20,320 bases of DNA from Sphacelaria rigidula (taxonomy: Eukaryota; Phaeophyceae; Sphacelariales): the NCBI GenBank assembly GCA_964200075.2, contig CAXNAA020000545.1, positions 1-20,320 on the forward strand, in the 5' to 3' direction. A program made the translations under genes and the position numbers. Shown one piece after another: positions 1-8,404 of the stretch. The first letter of the stretch is position 1. Every line of letters starts with the position of its first letter. The notes under the pieces were generated by a model. That model searched no databases and was not told the origin of the DNA. It saw only the letters and a list, made by a program, of their open reading frames with translations.

Positions 1-146
1 GGGCATCTAGTGCCTCTGCTCGTAATATATTGATTTTAGTATGGAAACTCATGTGCGCCATATCGGGATATATAACGAGTTAGGTGAAGGTGAGGGTATA
101 TATCGTCTCACCTTACTCCAGATAATATCCACATCAAAAGCCGTCG

Positions 147-405
147 TCATCCGCTGAATGCACCGATCGGGGGTTTCATGGAGATTTTAGTATGGAAGCC
201 ACCTCCGTCATGTATAGGAATTCCTAGACATGGGGTTTAATCAACGAGAAAACGTGGGCCCAAACTTTTGATCAGATGGGCACATTCCCCTTGGTCAGAC
301 GATTAATACGATATGCGGGTCACGGCCCAACTNNNNNNNNCTCGTCTGTGTCGATGAGATATTGCTTTTAGAGCTTAAATCCGTTTTTAGGCTGGCCCAG
401 CTCGT
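147..405 (+). repeat. dispersed repeat, left (uninterrupted) copy
   Basis: This stretch matches the reverse complement of 4111-5246 in two blocks. Block one (about 150-238) contains CCGCTGAATG, then GATCGGGG and CTAGACATG. Block two (about 243-405) contains ACGATTAATACGATA, GTGTCGATGAGATA and TTTTTAGGCTGGCCCAGCT. The 889-bp insert of the other copy is absent here, so this copy acts as the empty-site reference. No coding frame is recognised. The family is unknown; it could be an old transposon fragment or a segmental duplication. Confidence 0.75.
333..340. other. assembly gap (8 N)
   Basis: Eight unresolved bases. The inverted copy at 4111-4265 reads straight through the matching place (around GCGCAACTCGTC in its own reverse complement), so the gap is probably short and inside the repeat. 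Confidence 0.98.
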
Positions 406-932
406 ACAGCTGCGGCCCGGAGATAAGAAACGTCAATTTGGGTTGAGGCTCAAAATCTTCTTTCGGGCGCAAACACCAGCAGAAGTGTTGTGCTTTCTCT
501 TACATTGAGTTTTCTTATATTTCTGCTAGCTCAGCCCTGATCATGTTGACGTGGGATTATGCAAGCTCAGCCTTGATCATGCTGGCATTATGCTCGTATG
601 CTAATTCGGGCAAAAAAAACGAATTATGCTAGAAATTATGCCGGCACAAAGGACTCAGGCCAAGCGGTCGCACAAAGCACAGGACCGGCATCGATCGCGC
701 CGCATGAAACAGCCGTAAATCGAGAACGTATGCCGCTCCCACAAAAAGTACAGTTGAGCAGCGGGAGACCTAGAGATGAAGGGTATATTTCTTTGTTGGG
801 AAGGGGCTTCCCAGTCACCCAGTTATTTATTCATTATGCCTATTCTAAGTATGTATCCGCGCTGTTTCTTATTTTCGTGTTTCTTATCTTGTCGCCCAGT
901 TTGAGGTGTGTTTCTTAGTCCATTTTTCCTAT
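406..932. other. no gene recognised
   Basis: I see no gene here. The plus-strand frame at 598-918 (106 codons) has no recognisable domain and is within chance length. The only structure seen is a short tandem duplication at 529-600. Confidence 0.6.
529..600. repeat. 36-bp tandem duplication
   Basis: Two adjacent copies, each starting GCTCAGCC(C/T)TGATCATG, at 529 and 565. The second halves have diverged. Confidence 0.7.
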
Positions 933-940
933 TTTCCGTG
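933..940. repeat. target-site duplication (left) of fold-back copy 1
   Basis: TTTCCGTG, identical to 1137-1144 on the other side of the element. Confidence 0.85.
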
Positions 941-1136
941 TATACCCTGGACAATAGAATACACGGTAAAAAATGTACTGCGTACAGTGTGGGATCTATT
1001 GTCTATTGCAGAATACACGGTCAAAAAATAGATCCCATACTCGTACAGTATGGGATCTAGTGTATTGCAATAGACAAAAGATCCCACACTGTACGCAGTA
1101 CATTTTTTCACCGTGTATTCTAATGTCCAGGGTATG
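941..1136. mobile_element. fold-back hAT-like MITE, copy 1
   Basis: The ends are inverted repeats: TATACCCTGGACAATAGAAT on the left, and CATACCCTGGACATTAGAAT as the reverse complement of the right. The match continues inward through ACACGGT and a run of A, then TGTACTGCGTACAGTGTGGG, so nearly the whole 196 bp folds into one hairpin. A nested smaller hairpin around GATCCCATACT/AGTATGGGATC forms the core. Flanks 933-940 and 1137-1144 are both TTTCCGTG, an exact 8-bp target-site duplication. An 8-bp duplication with a CA-type end suggests the hAT superfamily. No transposase is encoded, so it is non-autonomous. The element at 9254-9423 belongs to the same family by its ends. Confidence 0.88.
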
Positions 1137-1144
1137 TTTCCGTG

Positions 1145-1688
1145 AAAGGCCCAGCCTAATTTCCTTGACTAAACTTTTCTTAATTGCGGGCCGCAACTGT
1201 AAATTTGGAGGGATCTTTGTTGTATACATAATAGGCGCAGGCGGACTTGAGTGTCGAAAAACCAAACGTTGTCCAATGGGCGTGCAGCAAGTTTTTGCCA
1301 TAGTCGAGGTATGAGCGCGTGAACTTTCTGTCGAGCATCGTTCTGGTGTGCGCGCTGACAACTCCGAGCATGTTGTATTACTGTGAGACCGCGGAGCGGG
1401 TAGTTTATCTGGATCAGGCACTCTCTCTTCAGGTGAAGGTTGGTACCGATTCAGCAGGTGGACCACCCTCGCGGTCTAAGGTTTGAGAAAGGGGTCAAGA
1501 AGTGGAGAAATTTACCATTAAATCAGAGAGCGCTCCCTGGTCAAATGGTCCAACACCCGCTTCTTGAACGGAACATGTTGTGTGTCGTCTATCCCGGCAT
1601 GGTTTACCCTTCGACAGCGACCACCCTGCAGGTGGACTGATTGGACTATTCCACATTTGGGGTTCAAAGCCAATAGACCTAAAGCCGG
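1145..1688. other. no gene recognised
   Basis: There is no recognisable gene, repeat or RNA. Short frames at 1440-1640 and 1564-1911 run partly into the SINE and show no domain. Confidence 0.6.
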
Positions 1689-1825
1689 TCGCCCCGATGG
1701 CTCAGTTTTGACCTCGAAATCGTCCGACGGTTGGGTCGTGGGTTCGAATTTCAGAGCGATCTGGGATGTCTTCTCACACAGTGCTCAACAGTGGAGAGCG
1801 ACTACGTCGTGGGTACACAGAATTC

Positions 1826-2251
1826 CAAGTGTGTGTTCTGTAAGGTACGGTTTTCCGTATACCTGGGTTATTTTTCTGGATATATATGTACCGTACCGGA
1901 CAGTTCTGTGACTTCTGCAAGACTTCTATACCGGTACCCGACAGTTCTGTAATCTCTATAATACTTTCATACCCTTACCCGATAGTTCTGTAAGTTCTGT
2001 ACAATACATTTACCCGAACCCGAGGGGCGGGTATACCCGAGAAGAGTTACCCGATTGCCGGTACTGGTTCTCTGTAAGCCTTCCGTACCGTACCCGACAG
2101 GTTCTGTAAAGTCTGTAAGACTTTCATACCGGTACCCGACAGGTCTGTAAACTCTGTGAGACTTCCAAACCGGTACCCGACAGTTCTGTAAACTCTGTAC
2201 GGAATCTCATACCCTACATAACATGCCCGTACCTTACAGAACATAACCTTG
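1826..2251. mobile_element. hAT-like MITE inserted in SINE A
   Basis: A 426-bp element. The left end is CAAGTGTGTGTTCTGTAAGG. The reverse complement of the right end is CAAGGTTATGTTCTGTAAGG, and both continue TACGG, so the terminal inverted repeats are about 25 bp. CAGAATTC occurs at 1818-1825 and again at 2252-2259, a perfect 8-bp target-site duplication. Removing the element and one duplication restores the continuous SINE sequence seen in copy C (GGGTACACAAAATTCGACTT at the junction). No transposase frame is present. The interior is a 41-bp tandem repeat. The 8-bp duplication and CAAGG-type end fit hAT; the superfamily is inferred. Confidence 0.9.
1890..2215 (+). repeat. 41-42 bp minisatellite inside the hAT-like element
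   Basis: Repeated units carry CGGTACCCGACAGTTCTGTA and then a CTGTAAGACTTYCATACC-type stretch. Unit marks (ACAGTTCTGT or close variants) fall near 1900, 1941, 1982, 2097, 2139 and 2180, a period of 41-42 bp. The middle (about 2010-2075) is more diverged and contains an ACCCG/CGGGT-rich patch. Confidence 0.82.
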
Positions 2252-2470
2252 CAGAATTCGACTCAATTGTCGACGATGGTAAGGGACTGCTGGGCCCCTC
2301 TCGTGATAAAAAATAAAGGCAAGCACTGCAGGAGGAAGGTGAAAACTACAACTAACGAAGAAAAAAATCCTGTGTTGGCTTCCCCCCTGTGTGACCCCGG
2401 CTGGTGTGCACACATATACCGAAAGGTATACGCCTGCATCTAGAGTAGATGGGACGACAATACATGCAGC

Positions 2471-3683
2471 TTGGGGCGCTTATCTATGGTTGACAGCATG
2501 ACTACTTGATTTTAGAGTTGGTGAAGTTCTGTCAAAATTTACGGTTTGGGGCGGGTGAAGCGAGGTCTTACCGGAAGTGATTACAGTCTCACTTTCATAA
2601 AATCATTCTCGTGAAAACTCACCCATGACTGATTGCGGCGACACCCCCCTCCCAAAAAAAAAATAAAAGCACCGAAAAATCACCTTTGTTGATTTGGTGA
2701 CACCTCGAACGGGAACATAAAACATCCCATTAACAGGGGCATAACTGAAGGCTTGACAAGTCAACAACATCAAACGTGAACCTGAGGATAGCATTGCCCT
2801 CGCAAACCAAAACACACCGCTGCATTCATCGCTGCTTATCAGCTGAACATGCTGTGCATGGCCCTGCTCATCGATTCAGAATTCAGTGAGAAATGATCAT
2901 TTGGGTGAGACGCGCGCACAGCAACAGTCAGTCAGCAACGGCACGTTTTCGGTTGCTATTAGACACGCACGCGGCCGCCCCTCATCTAGTACTCTCGTTT
3001 AATACTGGACGGGTTGTCTTCAAAGACTGCTGTGTGTAAATGACCATGAGACAGCGCCTCAGCTGTCATACGCGTGAGTGGTGGGTGTCTATATGTGGGT
3101 TCTCGTGGTTTGGTGTGTCGGCACCGTGCTACCTCGTCGCGACTTGTACAGAGATATTGGACAAACGGCCACTTTCAAAACCTCCACATTTTCGTACCTT
3201 TGTGCAGATCTGGCCTTCGATCTGGACAACTGCTTGTCGATAAGACTCAGCAGTGGTCGTTGTGGAGGCCATCACTTCTCCAAAAGTTTTTTTTTTTAAT
3301 GTGGTCACTTCCGATAAGACCCAGCCTGAGCAGTGAGCTCAGCTCGTCCACAGCATGTTTTCGTCGAAATCGGCGCGTAAGGCGTCGAATTGACATTTTC
3401 CAACGCACACTTTGCCTAGGGGAACTTACGCACCCCCTTTGCCCGAGGGTCTCGTACGCCTTGGGTCGGGGTGAGGGCTACAGTTAGTGTTGTTGAACAC
3501 TACGCAAAGGCATCAGCAGCATGCAGTGAATTGTGTGCAGTCGAGAGCGATGGCGCCCTTCTACTGTTGTCTCTAGCCGTTGTATCCAGCGAAGGTATAC
3601 AGCAAACATAGATATTGACTCTGCACGCAATTGCGACTGCAGGGTTAGAACTCGTCAGGGGTTCTCCGGGTCCATCTTGTATC
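2471..3683. other. no gene recognised
   Basis: No gene is supported. CTACTTGATTTTAG at about 2502 followed by TTTGGGGCGGGTGAA resembles the junction motif inside the 4267-5155 element (about 5033-5075), so a degraded relative may lie at 2500-2720. Homopolymer runs occur at about 2648-2662 (C/A) and 3286-3298 (T). Overlapping plus-strand frames at 3040-3487 have no recognised domain. Confidence 0.5.
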
Positions 3684-4038
3684 TGTGTGTGTTGTCGTCC
3701 CATCTATTCTGCACGCCACTCTACACCTTCCGGTATATGTGGGCGCACCAGCCGGGGTCACACAGGAGGAAGGTCAACACAGGCACTTTTTTATTTTTTA
3801 TTTGTTTTTGGTACCCCACCTTCCTTCTGCGGTGATTGCCTTTTTATTTTTTATCGCGAGTGGGGTCCAGCATTCCCTTCCCCTCGTCGACCGTTAAGTC
3901 GAATTTTGTGTACCCACGACATGGTCGCTCTCCACTGTTGGGCATGGCGTTGAAAAAAATCCCAGATCGCTCCGAGAATTAAACCCACGACCCACCCGTC
4001 AGAAGGTGTCGAGGTTACCAACTGAGCCACCGGGACGA
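3684..4038 (-). mobile_element. tRNA-derived SINE, copy B (full-length, reversed)
   Basis: Read on the minus strand, the tRNA-like head runs 4038 to 3967, with CCGGTGGCTCAGTTGGTAAC (A box) and GGGTTTAATTCTC (degenerate B box). It is followed by a T7 run, then GGAGAGCGACCATGTCGTGG, ACTTAACGGTCGACGA, GCGATAAAAAATAAA, TGTGTGACCCCGGCTGGTG, CACATATACCGG and GATGGGACGACAACACACAC. Block order is the same as in copies A and C. Its uninterrupted junction shows the pre-insertion state of copy A. The 3' tail is CA-rich. No clear target-site duplication was found. Confidence 0.88.
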
Positions 4039-4304
4039 CCCTGTATATAGATTTCCAAATCCTGTACCCATGTAATGTATGTTTGAATTGTCATGACCAA
4101 AATGAACTTCAAGCTGGGCCAGCCTAAAAACGAATTTAAGCTCTCGAAGCAGTATCTCATCGACACGGACGAGTTGCGCAGTGATCCGCATTTATTATCG
4201 TATTAATCGTATAACCAAGACAGAGGTGCTCATCCGCTCAAAAATCTGGGCCAATATCTTCTCGTACAGGCTGGTTCACGCTAATCACCCCAAAAACACT
4301 CATC

Positions 4305-4580
4305 GGCAAAAGCTCACGCCGTTTTGAGGAGTTAGACCCTAAAATTTTGCACGAATGTTCTATGGGTCATTACGCAACTTTGCAGGAACGTTTTTTTTTC
4401 GCTTCTTTCACCGTTTTTCGGGGTCCCAGTTTTTTGGGGGAAACCTCGACCCAATCGGACCCCCGTAAAACGGTAACAAAACAAGAAAATAAACGTTCCT
4501 CCAAAGTTGCGTGATGCCCCAAATCACTGTTATGCAAAATTTCAGGGTCTAACTCCTTGAAACGGCGTGAGGTTTTTGGC
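4305..4580. repeat. fold-back unit 1
   Basis: The left arm (about 4305-4426) runs from GGCAAAAGCTCACGCCGTTT through GAGTTAGACCCT and AACGTTTTTTTTTC to CCGTTTTTCGGGGTCC. It is inverted in the right arm (about 4456-4580), which ends in AACTCCTTGAAACGGCGTGA and TTTTTGGC. The arms are over 110 bp with scattered mismatches, and the loop is about 30 bp. The minus-strand frame at 4370-4684 is a by-product of the arms, not a supported gene. Confidence 0.8.
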
Positions 4581-4639
4581 CTTTGTGCGATGAAGTTTGC
4601 CGTACCGCGGTGAAACCGCAAACTACTTGATTTTAGTAG

Positions 4640-5000
4640 CAACGGCGTTTTTTGGCCTTCTTTGGCGTGAACATGGAAATCCAAGCATCAATTGATCGAG
4701 TTTTGCGACGAAAATTTGTTGAGCCCATCCTTGGGTTATGCGGAGTCAGGTAGTCCGCGAAAAAGTGAAGAAAAAAAGTCGGGGTGCCGTTTTTCTAGGG
4801 CCCCAGCATGGAGACTTATTCGAAAAACGATCTCAATCCTATCGGACCCCCGAAAAACGGGGAAAAACTCAATTATGTACAAAAAACGTCGCCCGTAGAA
4901 AGTTGGGTAATGATACATGTGGGTAATGATACATGAAACATTCATGCGAAGTTTCACGATCTACAGAAACTCCTGATGACAGCGTGAAAGTTTGCGCGTT
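4640..5000. repeat. fold-back unit 2 (degraded copy of unit 1)
   Basis: About 4660-4805 resembles the left arm of unit 1 (GGGTTATGCGG, AAAAAGTGAAG, GTGCCGTTTTTCTAGGGCCC). About 4838-5000 resembles the right arm (ATCGGACCCCCGAAAAACGG, AAAGTTGGGTAATG, AAGTTTCACGATCTA). Both units end near the motif CTACTTGRTTTTAGTA (4623 and 5035), giving a tandem period of about 410 bp. A short duplication GGGTAATGATACATG lies at about 4905-4935. Confidence 0.65.
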
Positions 5001-5404
5001 TGTGGAGCACGTGGGCTTGAAACGTGCATCTCCTAACTACTTGGTTTTAGTATAGAATCGTCTTTTGGGGTGAATTTAACGTCGAGGCAAAAAAAACTGT
5101 ATGAGGTTTTACTTGCTGATGACAATATTTTGGGTGATCATCGTGAAAAAGCCTGTATTAAACCTCATGTCTAGTAATTCTTACACCGTACGGAGATAGC
5201 GCCTTTACCAAGATCTATATGAAACCCCGATCGATACATTCAGCGGACAAGTTTTGGTGTGATTCCCTGAAGCACGGGGGAACATGGATACGAGCTGGGC
5301 CGTACTGGCTCCCTGTACATCGTGTGGTATCGCTGTACAGTAGTTCGCCGTATCGCAATGCACTACTGTTGTAGGATTCTGTATTGCACTCTCTGAGTTG
5401 GGTA

Positions 5405-5479
5405 TCGCCCCGGTGGCTCAGTTGGTAACCTCGCAACCTTCTGACGGTTGCGAGTAGTGGTGTTCGATTCCTGGAGCGA
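5405..5479 (+). promoter_or_regulatory. tRNA-like head of SINE C with pol III A and B boxes
   Basis: It is 75 nt, a tRNA-like length. The start TCGCCCC can pair with the end GGAGCGA with one mismatch (acceptor-like stem). A box TGGCTCAGTTGG is at 5414-5425; B box GTTCGATTCC is at 5462-5471. An uninterrupted 7-bp stem (5432-5438 with 5446-5452) encloses the loop TTCTGAC, which would place CTG in the anticodon position. The D and T stems are not preserved, so this is not a functional tRNA gene. The parent tRNA is uncertain (Gln by that anticodon). Confidence 0.8.
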
Positions 5480-5762
5480 TCTGGGATTTTTTCTCACACT
5501 ATGCCCAACAGTGGAGAGCGACTATGTCATGGGTACACAAAATTCGACTTAACGGTCGACGAGGGAAGGGACTGCTGAACCTCTCTCGCGATAAAAAATA
5601 AACAGGCAAGCCCCGCAAAAGGAAGGTGGGGTATTGGAAACAAATAAAGAAAGTGAGCTCCTGTGTTGACCTTCCTCCTGTGTGACCCCGGCTGATGCGC
5701 CCACATATACCGAAAGGTGTAGACTGACGCCCAGAATGAATGGGACGAAAACACACGCACAC
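5405..5762 (+). mobile_element. tRNA-derived SINE, copy C (full-length)
   Basis: The best-preserved head of the three, followed by T6, GGAGAGCGACTATGTCATGG, ACTTAACGGTCGACGA, GCGATAAAAAATAAACAGG, TGTGTGACCCCGGCTGATG, CACATATACCGAAAGG and GGGACGAAAACACACGCAC. Length is about 360 bp. CACTCTCTG occurs just upstream (about 5388-5396) and again in the sequence just past the end (about 5760-5770), a possible but unproven target duplication. No reverse transcriptase is encoded in the window, as expected for a SINE that relies on a partner LINE. Confidence 0.88.
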
Positions 5763-7191
5763 TCTCTCTGTACTGCACTGTCGATACTCCACGCTGCACA
5801 GCATTAGAGCTCTACAGTACAGTATCCTGTAGTGCGCCGTAGTCAATTAAAGCACTGCAGGTGCAGTGAAAAAGCGTAGTGTACAGTGCGTACGGTGTCG
5901 CAGCGTACGGTGCAGTCAGTATCTTGCCGGCCTGTGCACGTTCGCACTGGACGCTGGTCGATCGTATATTTGGCGGGGCAACCTGCGGCCAATCCCCGCG
6001 ACAAGAATAAATCACGTCAAGCCACGTCACATCAGCTTCCGCTATGAACTTTCTAACGTCCACTGTCAAGTTTCGAAGCTTCCACTCTGCGCGCTGCCTC
6101 CATGATGAAAAAAACATATTTCGCAACTCTAGTACCCCCCTTTGCTCTCCTTGGTTGGTGCCGTGACGCACGTGCAGGGGGGGAAACGGTCGGAAGATCT
6201 TTCGTCACTCCATAACAACAACCAAGATGCAAGCTTTTCGTTCCAAGCCTGAGCAGAGGTGAGCGGCCACGCGAAATCAACACGAAAAGGTGAAGATGGC
6301 AGTCGGTGTCATCCTCCTCTTTTTACGCGCATATTCTCTTCGTTGCGGGAGGAGGGGGAAGGGGCTCTAGTAGACTGAAATGCGCTGTGGTGCATTCCTG
6401 TTCTTACTGTAGCCTTGGGCATCAACGCTCGGAGGAGAGTTCTTGGGCGATAGTGGTGGCTGGAATGTACTGGCGGTGTGACTAGCGATGGTTGTCTTTG
6501 CTCATGCAACTGTCAAACGATTTTTTCGTGTCAAGGGCAGCCAACACGTCTTTCATGGAAAAAAACCCGATGACTCCTCCGTGCTTGGTGTTGATATTTA
6601 TTGTACAAAGAAAACATGAGCGTAGCGTGGCAGGGTCCGTGGAGAGTAAATCCGGGTTGGGTATCAATTCCAGTGCAGATGAGTTCGACATGTACCGGAG
6701 GGCGTACTGCAACGGATCGGCAATCAGAACTGCCGTCCTTCGATTAACACGACGGCCATGAAGTGTTACATCGGTCATTTCAACACGGGGTTCGAGGTAT
6801 TGTTGACGGGGTGTTTCGTTAGACCGAATCTCCGACGTTGTCGAAAATAATAATTTTCCTGTCCTGAAAATGTGGGAGCAAATATTTTGATAAGGCCGGG
6901 CAATAAATGATTCAAGATTGACCACAGATTACTGCCAAAACCTAGTGTCGGATTTTTTTTTCAGTATTTTTTCTCCCGAGAAGTCGGGAGAAGTCCTGAT
7001 TTCTCCAACAAAGTCGAAGAGTCTGAAAAGGAAGTCCCGTCCATGGTACGCCTTACTTGGCGAAACGTGCGAGAAAAGGAAACATTGCTCTGGGGTTGGT
7101 CACTAAACACCGATAATGTTTCTCGGGGCAGTGCGGCTCGGTGACCCAGATAGCGAAAAAAAAGAGTCCAAATTTCTCCACGACTGCCAAT
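5763..7191. other. no gene recognised
   Basis: The part at 5763-5920 is rich in short GTACAGT/GTACTGCAC-type repeats resembling 5320-5395, so SINE C may have landed in an older repeat. The longest frame here is minus 6482-6925 (147 codons). It is uninterrupted but has no recognised domain or supporting promoter, and its length is expected by chance in a window this size. It could be an exon, which I cannot show. Confidence 0.5.
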
Positions 7192-7489
7192 AACAACGTT
7201 TTCGTGAGATTGAGAGTAGAGTGCGGATTGAGAGTGGCTTTGATCATTCGCTCAACTTAGCCAATTTCTCATTCCCTGCGTGTTCCTCTTTGCCTCTACC
7301 ACTGCCGTGTGCTTGCGGCTACACATCGATATTCTACTCAGAGACATCAAGTGCCTCAGTGGCGAGCTACTACAGAAAGAATAGTAGGCCTCGTGGAGGA
7401 GCATTTCGGAACTGCAACGATTCATTCACTGATTGACCGCTTTTAACTCTCAATCGTATCCCCTACTCTCAATCTCACGAAAACTTTGT
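7192..7489. mobile_element. inverted-repeat (MITE-like) element
   Basis: The left end ACAACGTTTTCGTGAGATTG is followed by AGAGTAGAGTGCGGATTGAG. The right end, read in reverse complement, is ACAAAGTTTTCGTGAGATTG followed by AGAGTAGGGGATACGATTGA. The arms are about 48 bp with few mismatches. CCAAT flanks both sides (7187-7191 and 7490-7494), a possible 5-bp target duplication. The spacer has no coding signal, and the superfamily cannot be named from this. Confidence 0.75.
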
Positions 7490-7494
7490 CCAAT

Positions 7495-8404
7495 GTCGAT
7501 CGTCTGGCTTCAGCAGTGGAAAGCGTGCCGACTCAACATATCGCTCACCCTGGCCATGAATGGGTGAAATATTGGACTGTCAGGGTGGATCATCGGTGTC
7601 AGTCGGCCTCATCGTCAGGGTGAACGTTACACCCAAAACATGACGGCCTCATCCAAACCGAAACGATTCATCTTTGAACCTAACGTCTAAAACATGTCAA
7701 TACTGCTGAATCCACGTGACTTGCTGTCTGCACCACTGCCCACGGACGAACACCCTGAGAACCATGCGCCTGCCATTACGGAGTTGTTTATCCTGTTCTG
7801 TACTGCCTGTTTCAGTGCGCACAAAAAGAATCGAACTCCAGGCTTGAACAGCACACACTGCATCGCTGGAAATTGATGAATGAGCAGAGTACAATTTTGA
7901 GGGGAAATCAAACCTTCAGCAAATACATGATCGTCATCGCTTGGAAATCGTCATCTCCACCTTGAAAGACTTCCTCCACCGTATACAAATGAGATCCTGG
8001 GCAAGGTGCGCGTTGGCAAAGCACGCATCGGCGGGGCTGGCGCCGATTTCAGCGAAAACGCGTGATGAGCACGCTGAGCGTGTTCTCAGGTTTGTGCCCC
8101 GTGAGGGTGTAAAACAATGGTCTACGCTGAAACCGGAATAGTTTAAACCAAATAATTTGAGAAACGGGGTTGGGGAGAACTCCGCTTCTCACAACCCTAC
8201 TCAGTCGTTCGGTAATCCTTTCCGAAGCCCTTTTGTTTGGTTTTTTGTATTTCGCCCTGTTCTTTGATTTGTGTTGTGTTGTTTTGTCTCCTAGTGCCGT
8301 GCAGAATATGTTTGTTCTATCTTTCCCCCTTCTTTCCCCGTCTTACCCTTTTCTCTAGTTCCCTTCAGCGAACGAGTGTTTCCGTTTTGCTCATCCTGGG
8401 CACA
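7495..8404. other. no gene recognised
   Basis: There are no supported genes. Overlapping frames at 7687-7911 (both strands) and plus 7941-8141 have no recognised domain. A small imperfect hairpin (GGGTTGGGGAGAA with TTCTCACAACCC) lies at 8167-8197. Confidence 0.55.

Larger units (their letters stand above)
1689..2470 (+). mobile_element. tRNA-derived SINE, copy A, split by a hAT-like insert
   Basis: The SINE is in two parts, 1689-1825 and 2260-about 2470. The head is tRNA-like: it starts TCGCCCCGATGGCTCAG (A-box-like) and has GGGTTCGAATTTC (B-box-like) before AGAGCGA, which can pair with the start. The unique body follows: GGAGAGCGACTACGTCGTGG, then TGTCGACGATGG, GTGATAAAAAATAAAGGCAAG, TGTGTGACCCCGGCTGGTG, CACATATACCGAAAGG and GATGGGACGACAA. 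The same blocks in the same order occur in copies B and C. The 3' end is approximate. The insert at 1826-2251 is a later transposon. Confidence 0.87.
4267..5155. mobile_element. TA-flanked inverted-repeat element, non-autonomous
   Basis: The left end is CAGGCTGGTTCACGCTAATC; the reverse complement of the right end is CAGGCTTTTTCACGATGATC. Both continue into ACCC and A-rich sequence, giving imperfect terminal repeats of about 29 bp. The dinucleotide TA flanks both sides (4265-4266 and 5156-5157). The left copy of the host repeat lacks the block, with a site near 239-246 that differs by about two bases from an exact excision. A TA duplication suggests Tc1/mariner-like or a similar group, but the ends do not prove it. 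There is no transposase frame. The interior is two tandem fold-back units. Confidence 0.72.
4111..5246 (-). repeat. dispersed repeat, right copy, split by an insert
   Basis: The reverse complement of 4111-4265 matches about 243-405, and that of about 5158-5246 matches about 150-238. Between them lies an 889-bp block absent from the left copy. Shared landmarks include AGCTGGGCCAGCCTAAAAAC, TATCTCATCGACAC and CGTATTAATCGT on the 4.1-4.2 kb side. ACATTCAGCGG and CCCCGATCGAT mark the 5.2 kb side. The outer edges simply end where similarity stops; no terminal repeats are obvious. Confidence 0.75.

Noticed and set aside
996-1466. A 156-codon minus-strand gene, the longest frame in the window
   Set aside because: About 140 bp of it lies inside the fold-back element 941-1136 and the rest has no recognised domain.
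1890-2215. A CRISPR array from the regular ~41-bp repeats
   Set aside because: Units are contiguous and diverged with no unique spacers, the host is eukaryotic, and the array sits inside a transposon with inverted ends.
4370-4684. A Lys-rich 104-codon protein
   Set aside because: It lies across the fold-back arms and the loop of unit 1; similar peptide pieces at 4692-4898 come from the degraded second unit, not from a gene family.
5405-5479. A functional tRNA gene (CTG anticodon)
   Set aside because: The D and T stems do not pair, and the same head is fused to the same body in two other copies, so it is a SINE head.
6482-6925. A 147-codon minus-strand gene
   Set aside because: No domain is recognised, and one or two frames this long are expected by chance in six frames of 20 kb.
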